The translations under genes and the position numbers were made by a program. A DNA stretch of 64,000 nucleotides from Pontibacillus chungwhensis BH030062 (GTDB lineage Bacteria; Bacillota; Bacilli; Bacillales; BH030062): contig NZ_AVBG01000004.1 in the NCBI RefSeq assembly GCF_000770675.1, positions 62,001 to 126,000 of the forward strand, written 5' to 3'. Within the stretch, counting starts at the first letter, position 1, and each line of letters starts with the position of its first letter. Below the pieces are notes generated by a model, which saw only the letters and a list, made by a program, of their open reading frames with translations, was not told the origin of the DNA and ran no database searches. Positions 57,150-64,000 of this stretch are shown here, one piece after another.

Positions 57150-58772
57150 TTAATAGGATGTAAAATAATTGACTACACCGTTAGCTGTATTCTTTACAAA
57201 CTCTTCTTTATGAGCCTCATCTTTGATAGCTGAAAGGTCGGACCAATTAGATAGGAAACCTATTTCAATTAAAACAGAGGGTACAGTGTTCATTCTGTTT
57301 ACACGATAATGTGTTGTCCCGTCTAATCCACGAGGACTCGCTCCAAACACTCCTTTGATCTCTGACCAAATTGATGTGGCTAAAACTTCACTTTTTTCAG
57401 GGTAATCATTCTGTTCACCTTGATCACACCATTCTTCTGAAGTATCGCAAGGGGTCGTATTATAAAATAACTCTGACCCGCTCACAGAAGAGCTCTCAAT
57501 GTTATTTGCATGAATAGATAAAAAGATATCCGCATTGTGTTTAGCTGATAGAGCAGCCCGATCATCTAATTCAACGTAGACATCAGAATCTCGAGTTAAA
57601 ACGACTGTTGCGCCCATCAATTCAAGTTTGTGTTGTAAATCCTTAGAATACTCAAGGTTAATATCTTCTTCTTGGGTTCGACCATCGACCGCTAATGCGC
57701 CATTGTCATAACCACCATGACCTGGATCTAAGATGATGGTTTTCCCCTCTAAGATCTGACCATTGGATGACTCTTTTATGTAGTCAGTGTGAGCCCAACC
57801 TTCATTTCCGTCATAAGAAACATAAGCCCACTCTCCGCTATATTTCGTAATTGCAACTTTCGTTCCATAAGTTACTTGGTCTTTTACATACTCACCAGGA
57901 GCACTACGTATGTTTAGGACATCAGCTGTAACAAACCCTTGTGTACTTTCATTATAGATATAATCAGAATGGACCCAACCTTTCTTGTCTCCATAGCTGA
58001 CATAGTACCATACACCACTTGTTTTCAAAATGGACACAGTTGTGCCTTCAGTAATTTGGTCTTTTAATGTACCACTTAGTTTAGGCTCAGTCCTTACGTT
58101 AAGGTAATCCGCTGTAACCTTTCCAGTCCTGATGGTTTCATATTCTTGTTCATCTTGATTCTTATAAACCCATGAAGGACCTAAATAAGTTTGTACTTTA
58201 TACCAATCCCCTCTTCGTTCGACAACGTCCATTGTAGTAGGTTTGGCTGCTCCCATTTTTGTGCTTTTATCAGGAGATTTGTAAATGTTGAAGATTTCTG
58301 TGAACGATACTTTTGCAGTTGAATCGGGTTGAGTGGTTTCTTTCTTGACCCAAGTGATTCCAAGATATGTATTTACTTTATACCAATCTCCTTTTCTTTC
58401 AAGGACATCCATACTTGTAGGTTTAGCTGCTCCGACTTTAGTAGAGGTATCGGGTGTCTGATAGATATTGAAGATCTCATCAAAACTTACTTGGCCAAGG
58501 TCTTCGTTTTCATCAATATAATTCATACTTGACCACCCAATTAAATCTTCAAACTGAATCTTAGCCCAATCTCCTTTTATTTCAAGAATTTGCACTTCGC
58601 TGTTATCCTTTAAAGATCCAATAATTGTTCCATCAGTAGGTGTCTCTCTGACATTTAGCGTGGATGTAGTATTCACATCTACGACTCCCGTTTGAGCCGC
58701 AACATTCATTACAGGGTTCAGTAATAAGGTAACGCCTAATGCCGTTGATGTCATAATCTTTTTGTAATTCAT
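57150..58772 (-). CDS. SH3b-domain N-acetylmuramoyl-L-alanine amidase
   Basis: 540-aa secreted cell-wall hydrolase. The signal peptide is about 26 residues (ending NVAAQ). Five SH3b-type modules follow: one at 30-90 (TLNVRETPTDG), two alike ones with FTEIFNIYKSPD/FDEIFNIYQTPD at about 92-200, and two with LNVRTEPKL and LNIRSAPGE at about 220-340. The C-terminal Amidase_3 domain has ILDPGHGGYD (Zn His), EEDINLEYS (Zn Glu), FLSIHANN (Zn His) and SVLIEIGFLSN (catalytic Glu). Cleaves the muramoyl-alanine amide bond. AAAGGGAG precedes the ATG. Confidence 0.94.
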   Translation of the reverse strand: MNYKKIMTSTALGVTLLLNPVMNVAAQTGVVDVNTTSTLNVRETPTDGTIIGSLKDNSEVQILEIKGDWAKIQFEDLIGWSSMNYIDENEDLGQVSFDEIFNIYQTPDTSTKVGAAKPTSMDVLERKGDWYKVNTYLGITWVKKETTQPDSTAKVSFTEIFNIYKSPDKSTKMGAAKPTTMDVVERRGDWYKVQTYLGPSWVYKNQDEQEYETIRTGKVTADYLNVRTEPKLSGTLKDQITEGTTVSILKTSGVWYYVSYGDKKGWVHSDYIYNESTQGFVTADVLNIRSAPGEYVKDQVTYGTKVAITKYSGEWAYVSYDGNEGWAHTDYIKESSNGQILEGKTIILDPGHGGYDNGALAVDGRTQEEDINLEYSKDLQHKLELMGATVVLTRDSDVYVELDDRAALSAKHNADIFLSIHANNIESSSVSGSELFYNTTPCDTSEEWCDQGEQNDYPEKSEVLATSIWSEIKGVFGASPRGLDGTTHYRVNRMNTVPSVLIEIGFLSNWSDLSAIKDEAHKEEFVKNTANGVVNYFTSY

Positions 58773-58919
58773 TCCTTACTCCCTTTCTTCTATTTATCTA
58801 TGAAATTCCTTTTTTTATCTTTGTAGGAAATTTCAAAGACCCCCTCCTTATATAATGAAAGATTAAACAAAAAGGAACAAGACCTAACAGTAAATTTCGC
58901 AAAATTAAATCTATTGAAA

Positions 58920-58954
58920 ATAAGACCTTAAGTTCCTACTTAAGGTCTTTTTTG
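58920..58954 (-). terminator. Terminator of the AbrB-family gene
   Basis: AAGACCTTAAG / CTTAAGGTCTT arms with a 6-base loop, T-rich on both strands. Confidence 0.85.
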
Positions 58955-58991
58955 AAATTATTAGGATATAATCAATGTAGAATTCCTGTAA

Positions 58992-60026
58992 TCATTTAGT
59001 GTAGGACCTCTTCTCAAGAAACCATTTCAGTCCAATGGGCACGATGATAACAACAATGAGAAGCCGGATCATTTGAAGAGAACTTACAATAGCAGGGTCC
59101 CCTCCAACGCTTTGAGCGGTTAAAGCCATTTCCAACAGTCCCCCTGGTGCAACACTCAAAACACCCGTAGCAAAACTTACACCCACCCATCTACTAAATA
59201 CATACCCAAAGCCAAATGAGAGAAGAATTAACCATACTGACAAACCTAAATAAACAAAGCAATACTTCCCTGCTTTTTGAATATCTTTTATCGTCACTTT
59301 ATGACCAAGGTCTACTCCGAGGGTAAGCTGAGCAAATATGAAAAGAGCAGGGGGAAGGATGAACATCTCAAACCCGATTGATTGAAGTGCTCCAACCATA
59401 ATCATCGGTATAATGACAAAGGCTGCCGGGACTTTGCTACTTAGCTTTACCGCTAAGAAGTAACAGCCCACATACAGCATAATTGTATACCAGGCTCCTC
59501 CCCCAGGTTCAGATAACGCAAAAGAAGCTAAGCCCTTTCCTTCATACAGAAAGTGAGTAGCCACGAACGGGATGATGAAGAGCACAGCCATTAACCGAAT
59601 CGTATGAAAAATGGTGACAAGAACGGTATTACTATGTAAAGAATCACTTAAGGCAATAGATGCAGACAACCCACCTGGTATAGTAGCAAGCATCGACGTA
59701 TCCGTATGAATCTTGCTCCATTTCGATACCATATACCCGTTAAACAAGCTTATAACGATGATTAACGCTGAGAATAGTAAATAAGGAAAAAAATAGGGGC
59801 CAACCTCAGAGAATGTCCCCTTGGTAAATGCCAATCCAAGCTGAACCCCTAGTAAAACAAAACTAACCTGCTTTAATAGATTAGAAGAAGTCACATCCGG
59901 ACTTATTGTGATCTTAAAAAGGAGTAGCGCAAAGACCGCACCAAGCACCCAGGGTAAAGGGAAATTCAATGAATAAAAGATTAAGCTACCAATAAGGGCG
60001 ATGAGGTAGGTTATCAATAGGCGCAT
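58992..60026 (-). CDS. AbrB family (COG3180) membrane protein
   Basis: 344 aa with nine or so membrane helices. FPLPWVLGAVFALLLFKITI and the repeated VLLGVQLGLAFT and FSALIIVISLFNGYMVSK segments, plus MLATIPGGLSASIALSDSL and SVAPGGLLEMALTAQSVGGD (two GG half-repeats), mark the AbrB/ammonia-monooxygenase-like membrane family. Unrelated to the AbrB DNA-binding protein despite the name. Transport function inferred only. GGGAGGAAG precedes the ATG. Confidence 0.85.
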   Translation of the reverse strand: MRLLITYLIALIGSLIFYSLNFPLPWVLGAVFALLLFKITISPDVTSSNLLKQVSFVLLGVQLGLAFTKGTFSEVGPYFFPYLLFSALIIVISLFNGYMVSKWSKIHTDTSMLATIPGGLSASIALSDSLHSNTVLVTIFHTIRLMAVLFIIPFVATHFLYEGKGLASFALSEPGGGAWYTIMLYVGCYFLAVKLSSKVPAAFVIIPMIMVGALQSIGFEMFILPPALFIFAQLTLGVDLGHKVTIKDIQKAGKYCFVYLGLSVWLILLSFGFGYVFSRWVGVSFATGVLSVAPGGLLEMALTAQSVGGDPAIVSSLQMIRLLIVVIIVPIGLKWFLEKRSYTK

Positions 60027-60108
60027 AACTGACTTCCTCCCTACACAGTTTCGTTCAATTATATAACCTTATACAAAAGGTGAAGAATACTTATCTACTA
60101 AAAAATGA

Positions 60109-60142
60109 AAAAGCTCTCTATTCATATGAATAAAGAGCTTGT
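60109..60142 (-). terminator. Terminator of the HD-GYP / micro-peptide unit
   Basis: AAGCTCTTTATTCAT / ATGAATAGAGAGCTT stem on the minus strand, followed by TTTTCATTTTTT. It lies five bases past the peptide stop. Confidence 0.75.
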
Positions 60143-60146
60143 CCAT

Positions 60147-60239
60147 TTAATTAAATAATGGAATTGGGACTCCCTGCGGGTCAACGCCAGCAAGAATTGC
60201 AAGTCCAGAAATTACCACAAAACCTACCAATTTCTTCAT
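60147..60239 (-). CDS. 30-aa secreted-peptide-like ORF
   Basis: Very short gene from ATG 60239 with AAGGGGTG correctly placed, inside the last codons and stop of the HD-GYP gene. The product has a signal-like start (MKKLVGFVVISGLAILAGV) then a polar end DPQGVPIPLFN. A regulator followed by an overlapping short signal-peptide gene is the layout of Rap-Phr and similar signalling pairs, but the partner here is an HD-GYP protein, not a TPR receptor. It could instead be a tiny membrane peptide. Confidence 0.5.
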   Translation of the reverse strand: MKKLVGFVVISGLAILAGVDPQGVPIPLFN

Positions 60240-60243
60240 AATT

Positions 60244-61167
60244 TTACACCCCTTGTTTCATTTTACCCCATTCAGGGATTAAATCAATGAAAATTTTTAC
60301 AACTTCAGGGTGGAACATTGTTCCTTTGTTTCTTTTTAATTCTTCAATCGCTTCACTTAGACTCATCGCTTTACGATAGGGACGATCTGTAGTCATGGCG
60401 TCAAAAGCGTCTACCACACTTACAATGGATGCCAAGGGAGAGATTTGTTCTTTTTGAAGGCCATTTGGATAACCTTTACCATCATATCGCTCATGATGTT
60501 GTTCTACAATTTGTGCAGAAGCTTTCATATAAGGACTATCAGTTTCCTCTAATAATTCTTTACCATATGTACAGTGTCTTTTCATTTCTTTCCATTCTTC
60601 TTCTGATAGCGGACCTTCCTTTAATAAAATGGATTTAGGAATTTTAATCTTGCCAACATCATGAAGGTAGGATGCATAATTAAGGGTACACATATCATCA
60701 GGTGATAAATCCATTTTTTCACCAATCATCATGGACATTTGCATAATTCGTTTGCAGTGTTCGGCTGTATATCCATCTTTAAGAGCCACTTCAACAGCCA
60801 ATTCTTGATTTTCTCTAACAATGCTAGAAAAAAACTGAAAAACAGGTTGTGAAGATATGTAAATAAATTCAGTTTGCTCTTGTGCTGAGAATATAAATCC
60901 ATGTTGAACTGGTGCAGCGGACAAGACATCACCAGGTGATACTACTTTTGTTTCTCCTTCTATAGTCACTTTCATTGATCCTCTTACGATAAAGATACTC
61001 TCAGACGCTGTCCCTCCTTCTTGTGGTTGCATCGACCATCTTGCTCCCTCTTCTAGCAAGTGATGAATGACTTCCGTTCCATCACCGGTTGCAAGTAATT
61101 TAACTGTAAGACCTTTATAGCGTACAGTTTCAATCGGGTTGTCAATTGATGTCAGGTATTGGTTCAA
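60244..61167 (-). CDS. Cupin and HD-GYP domain protein
   Basis: 307 aa from TTG 61167 after AAGGGAT. Residues about 20-115 form a cupin (ESIFIVRGSMKVTIEGE then SPGDVLSAAPVQHGFIF). Residues about 130-300 carry an HD-GYP phosphohydrolase-type domain: YLHDVGKIKIPKSIL, RHCTYGKELLE, QHHERYDGKGYPNGL and DAFDAMTTDRPYRKA. HD-GYP enzymes hydrolyse cyclic-di-GMP, but linkage to a cupin sensor is uncommon and the GYP part should be checked. It overlaps a 30-codon peptide gene downstream. Confidence 0.85.
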   Translation of the reverse strand: MNQYLTSIDNPIETVRYKGLTVKLLATGDGTEVIHHLLEEGARWSMQPQEGGTASESIFIVRGSMKVTIEGETKVVSPGDVLSAAPVQHGFIFSAQEQTEFIYISSQPVFQFFSSIVRENQELAVEVALKDGYTAEHCKRIMQMSMMIGEKMDLSPDDMCTLNYASYLHDVGKIKIPKSILLKEGPLSEEEWKEMKRHCTYGKELLEETDSPYMKASAQIVEQHHERYDGKGYPNGLQKEQISPLASIVSVVDAFDAMTTDRPYRKAMSLSEAIEELKRNKGTMFHPEVVKIFIDLIPEWGKMKQGV

Positions 61168-61463
61168 GGTATCCCTTCTTTCATTCGTTCTTTTAATACG
61201 TACTAACAGTATAGCAAAAAATAGACGGCTTCTTATATCAAGATAAGTACAACCCCTATAACTATTTAAAACTGCAAACCTCTTTTGCTCTTTATATATT
61301 AGTCTACCGTTTATTTTATTTATCGGCTCTCCTTCACAAATATGAACCGTTTATGAGATAAAATATGCTTACACTCATGGTCTCCCCTAATTACCACGTG
61401 CTAAACTAAAAATTCTCTAAGATCATTATTTCTGAATTAGGAGATTCTTATCAATCCAAAACA
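61168..61463. other. Intergenic stretch without recognisable gene
   Basis: About 300 AT-rich bases upstream of the HD-GYP gene. No ORF with a credible start and ribosome site was found. It probably holds promoter sequence for that gene. Confidence 0.4.
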
Positions 61464-61498
61464 AAAAACTCATAAGTAGAATCACTTATGAGTGCCTT
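61464..61498 (-). terminator. Terminator of the lipoprotein gene
   Basis: ACTCATAAGT / ACTTATGAGT stem with a 6-base loop and TTTTTTG on the minus strand. Confidence 0.82.
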
Positions 61499-61573
61499 TC
61501 ACACGTTCATTCTCTTCCTTCAACCTTGACAACAAACACACTAATTCCACCTAAATAACCAGTCTTACTATTT

Positions 61574-61963
61574 TCAATTAATTGCTTTTGCTCCCTCTCG
61601 TTTAAACCATTTGTCTACAATAGGAAACAGATTTGGTTCTGTATCATAGTAATGACCATTAACCATATTCACGGAAAACCCGAATGTTTTTTTATTTCCT
61701 TTATACAAGTTTATAGAATAGCGAAAACCACTCCGCTTTTCTTGATTTTCCTGTGGGATAAATTGAACATTTTTCACTTCATTAAGGAATACTTGGAGCC
61801 TCTCTTTATCGTCTATGACTCTCATTTCTCCCGTTTCTCCACTCATAATCTCTACATGTGTTATATGAGACAAGTCTCCTTCATAAAACTCTCCTAAATC
61901 CTTTGCCTCTAGACCGCAACCCATTAACACTAAAATGAACACAATCATTAATAGCTTCTTCAT
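61574..61963 (-). CDS. Lipoprotein of unknown function
   Basis: 129 aa. Signal peptide MKKLLMIVFILVLMGC with Cys16 as the lipidation site. The mature domain is beta-rich (HITHVEIMSGETGEMRVIDD, FRYSINLYKGNKKTFGFSVN), then WFKREGAKAIN. It resembles small Bacillus lipoproteins that carry a conserved RVIDDKE...LQVFL pattern. AGGAGGAG precedes the ATG. Role unknown. Confidence 0.75.
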   Translation of the reverse strand: MKKLLMIVFILVLMGCGLEAKDLGEFYEGDLSHITHVEIMSGETGEMRVIDDKERLQVFLNEVKNVQFIPQENQEKRSGFRYSINLYKGNKKTFGFSVNMVNGHYYDTEPNLFPIVDKWFKREGAKAIN

Positions 61964-62139
61964 AGAACTCCTCCTCTACTACCAACTGTCGCTTTAATCC
62001 CATAATCGTTACAAATAATGTTTGAAGGTAAACAATATAAAACTTCAAGAAATAAGGAACTCGATTTATTTTTAAACCTTATCAAAAAAATCTCCTAATA
62101 TGGTATAATAAAGTTACTATATATAAAGTGGGGTTGGCT

Positions 62140-62373
62140 ATGAATACAGAGAGAAGTCCTTTAGATTATAGCGGTGAACGGTTTCCAGTCTATTTTGAAG
62201 TGGCCGATTTAGAAACCGCCTACACAACACTAGAATCACTTGATTTTATTGGACAAATTGAGACGAGAGAACATGGCTATATAGTATCTATTACGATGCA
62301 ACAAATACCTGAAGTCGTCCGAACACTAGCTCATGAAAACATCGCTATTTACGCAATTATCCCTGATGCATAA
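62140..62373 (+). CDS. Uncharacterised 77-aa protein
   Basis: From ATG 62140 with AAAGTGGGG upstream (GTG 62128 is in frame but precedes it). The pattern FPVYFEVADLETAYTTLESL, then GYIVSITMQQIPEVVRTLAH and IAIYAIIPDA looks like one alpha/beta ACT- or ferredoxin-like module. No family named. TATAATAAAG upstream may be its -10 region. Convergent with the quinone oxidoreductase gene, 7 bp apart. Confidence 0.7.
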   Translation: MNTERSPLDYSGERFPVYFEVADLETAYTTLESLDFIGQIETREHGYIVSITMQQIPEVVRTLAHENIAIYAIIPDA

Positions 62374-62379
62374 ATCTTT

Positions 62380-63345
62380 CTAATGTATATTTAAAAGCAA
62401 CTTACCTGTACTTTTTCTTGATTCTAACCAAGCATGGGCTTCTGAAACTTTTTCCAGGGGGTATTCCTTGCTTATATGTAAACATAGTTGATTTGTTTCT
62501 AATAGAGTGAGCACTTCACTTGCCGCTTGCCTAATAGACTCAGGTCGATTTAGCCTTGTGGTTCCAAGACTAAACCCTAATACAGACCGACAACTCTTAT
62601 GAAGGTCACTTGTTTTAAAGTTTCCTGGACGCCCCCCAGCATTTCCAAATTGGACAAGACGTCCATATTTGGCAAGACAGTCCATACTCTTTTCAGAAAC
62701 CTCTCCAGCTACTGAATCTAATATGACATCCACTCCTCCGAATTGAGCATTAATGTGTTCATGAAAATCATTGTAAAGTAAAACCTCATCAGCTCCTGCT
62801 TTGGTCACCACTTCAGCTTTATCCTTATGACCAACTACTCCAATTACAGTCTTCGCACCCATCCATTTCGCTAATTGAATGGAAGTTGTCCCCACCCCAC
62901 CCGCTGCGGCATGGATCAGCACCCGTTCACCCGCACGAACCCGCGCAAGATCTGCCAACAATATATATGATAGAATACCTACTGTCGGACAAGCAGCAGC
63001 TGTTCGATCATCGAGTCCATCGGGTATGTTATATGTCAAACTTTCCTTCGCAACCACATACTCTGCATACGAACCTTCAACAGGAAAAGCAATCACCCTT
63101 TGCCCTGGTTCAACCCTTGTAACCTTATGTCCTTTCTCTACTACAACTCCCATTGCATCGATTCCTGGAGTAAATGGAAGTCCCCCGCTCTTGTTACTCC
63201 CAAGTCGCTTCTTGACATCAGCATAATTCACACTTGCCTTGATCACTTTTATTAGTACTTCATCTTCTTCCACCTTTGGCATGTCACATTCGACTATTTG
63301 CATCACCTCTGGCCCACCAAACTTCTGCACCTCAATCTTTTTCAT
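62380..63345 (-). CDS. NADPH:quinone oxidoreductase (MDR family)
   Basis: 321 aa. The GroES-like N-terminal half has FGGPEVMQIVECDMPKVEED and VNYADVKKRLG; the Rossmann half has VLIHAAAGGVGTTSIQLAKW and LLYNDF, and GGVDVILDSVAGEVSEKSMD follows. It lacks the zinc-binding cysteines, as in QOR/zeta-crystallin enzymes that reduce quinones with NADPH. AAGGGGGAA precedes the ATG. Monocistronic. Confidence 0.92.
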   Translation of the reverse strand: MKKIEVQKFGGPEVMQIVECDMPKVEEDEVLIKVIKASVNYADVKKRLGSNKSGGLPFTPGIDAMGVVVEKGHKVTRVEPGQRVIAFPVEGSYAEYVVAKESLTYNIPDGLDDRTAAACPTVGILSYILLADLARVRAGERVLIHAAAGGVGTTSIQLAKWMGAKTVIGVVGHKDKAEVVTKAGADEVLLYNDFHEHINAQFGGVDVILDSVAGEVSEKSMDCLAKYGRLVQFGNAGGRPGNFKTSDLHKSCRSVLGFSLGTTRLNRPESIRQAASEVLTLLETNQLCLHISKEYPLEKVSEAHAWLESRKSTGKLLLNIH

Positions 63346-63450
63346 GTGAGTTCCCCCTTAAGTAAATGGTTAAGTAAGCTTTCTCCAATTAGTTATCTGA
63401 ACAGGCAAACATGGTTCGGCTAGCATTCTTTCACAGTCAATTCCTTCTCA

Positions 63451-63855
63451 TTAAATCCCGTTTGTATTCATCAGCACAACACGCCATCCGTCAGGGTCTT
63501 CAATCGTTGTTCCTTTTTCTTCCCAATATGGATTTTCAGGCGTGACTTCACAATATCCCATCTCGCTCAGACGATTAACCACCACATTGATTTCATGGGA
63601 TGAAGGGATATAAAAGACTAATAGATTATCTTGAGTTGGGGCAGGACAAGGACTTCCATCGTCATGCTTAGTAAATTCAAGATGGTACGGTGCATTCGGT
63701 AAACCTAAAATAATCCCTTGATACCCCCTATGCCCTGAGAACTCTGTTAATCGGCGTAACCCTAAACCCTTCTCATAAAAATTAATGACCTCCTCAAATT
63801 GATCTGTAGGTCGTGCAATTCTTATTTGCGCTACTGTAAAATCACTAAATTCCAC
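63451..63855 (-). CDS. VOC family protein (YycE-like)
   Basis: 134 aa from GTG 63855 after GAGGG. VAQIRIARPTDQFEEVINFY, YEKGLGLRRLTEFSGHRGYQ and IEDPDGWRVVLMN form a single glyoxalase/VOC module, similar to Bacillus YycE as I remember it. The metal site is uncertain because the final glutamate is replaced by valine-rich sequence. Function unknown. Confidence 0.85.
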   Translation of the reverse strand: MEFSDFTVAQIRIARPTDQFEEVINFYEKGLGLRRLTEFSGHRGYQGIILGLPNAPYHLEFTKHDDGSPCPAPTQDNLLVFYIPSSHEINVVVNRLSEMGYCEVTPENPYWEEKGTTIEDPDGWRVVLMNTNGI

Positions 63856-64000
63856 TATAAATCCCTCATTTCTTCATTTATTAATATTGTACACAGAATT
63901 TCCAGGAAAAGATAATACCCATTAATTATGACTACTGATTATGATTACTTATCAACATGACCACGCACAGTTCTCTTCTGAATGGATACAATATAACACC

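Overview
The window reads as chromosome of a low-GC, spore-forming Bacillaceae, possibly a marine or moderately halophilic genus such as Pontibacillus or Halobacillus (inference). Supporting features are strong AGGAGG-type ribosome sites, TTG and GTG starts, a Gram-positive type I signal peptidase, tiny YjcZ-type proteins, a SwrC-like RND exporter, PadR/DUF2812 and YdcZ-family genes. No rRNA, tRNA or CRISPR array was seen.

Layout. 1-12 kb: cut MFS gene with a winged-helix/TPR regulator; a MarR-controlled pirin/azoreductase module with three shared operator-like sites; BrnQ; a Clp_N-GNAT fusion; a three-gene envelope-type operon; a CodY-box-preceded operon for an ornithine-cyclodeaminase-family enzyme and a sodium:solute symporter. 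12-16 kb: a lipoprotein, an aldehyde dehydrogenase plus acetolactate-synthase-like operon, and a 59-aa zinc-ribbon gene.

16.5-30.9 kb is the striking part. About twenty small, unrelated, AT-rich genes (lipoproteins, four GNATs, two APH-type kinases, a nucleotidyltransferase, small membrane proteins, a Nif3-like protein) lie almost all on the minus strand. Nearly every gene is followed by a copy of a roughly 60-90 bp repeat in the same orientation, with conserved ends and a variable, apparently covarying hairpin middle. The layout is that of an integron-type gene-cassette array. A badly decayed XerC/D-like tyrosine recombinase lies inside it at 20.7-21.2 kb, and a fragment resembling its start recurs near 25.0 kb. 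No intact recombinase is in the window.

31-46 kb is ordinary metabolism and regulation: SDR/MerR pair, signal peptidase, C45 acyltransferase, cold-shock protein, aldehyde dehydrogenase, VOC proteins, methyltransferase. It also holds a sporulation-looking cluster of tiny Gly-rich membrane proteins next to an 87-aa phospholipase-A2-like protein, and a YdcZ-Crp-YdcZ operon. 46-52 kb: RNase H-like protein, SDR, and a 1047-aa RND exporter divergent from its likely TetR repressor over two 14-bp palindromes.

52.25-53.17 kb is a GC-rich minisatellite of about twenty-two 42-bp units, each made of two 21-bp halves, with all frames open; it is best read as a DNA element rather than a gene. 53-64 kb: small membrane proteins, a secreted TIM-barrel protein, PadR/DUF2812, an SH3b-amidase, an AbrB-family membrane protein, an HD-GYP protein followed by a 30-codon secreted-peptide-like ORF, and terminal VOC and quinone-oxidoreductase genes.
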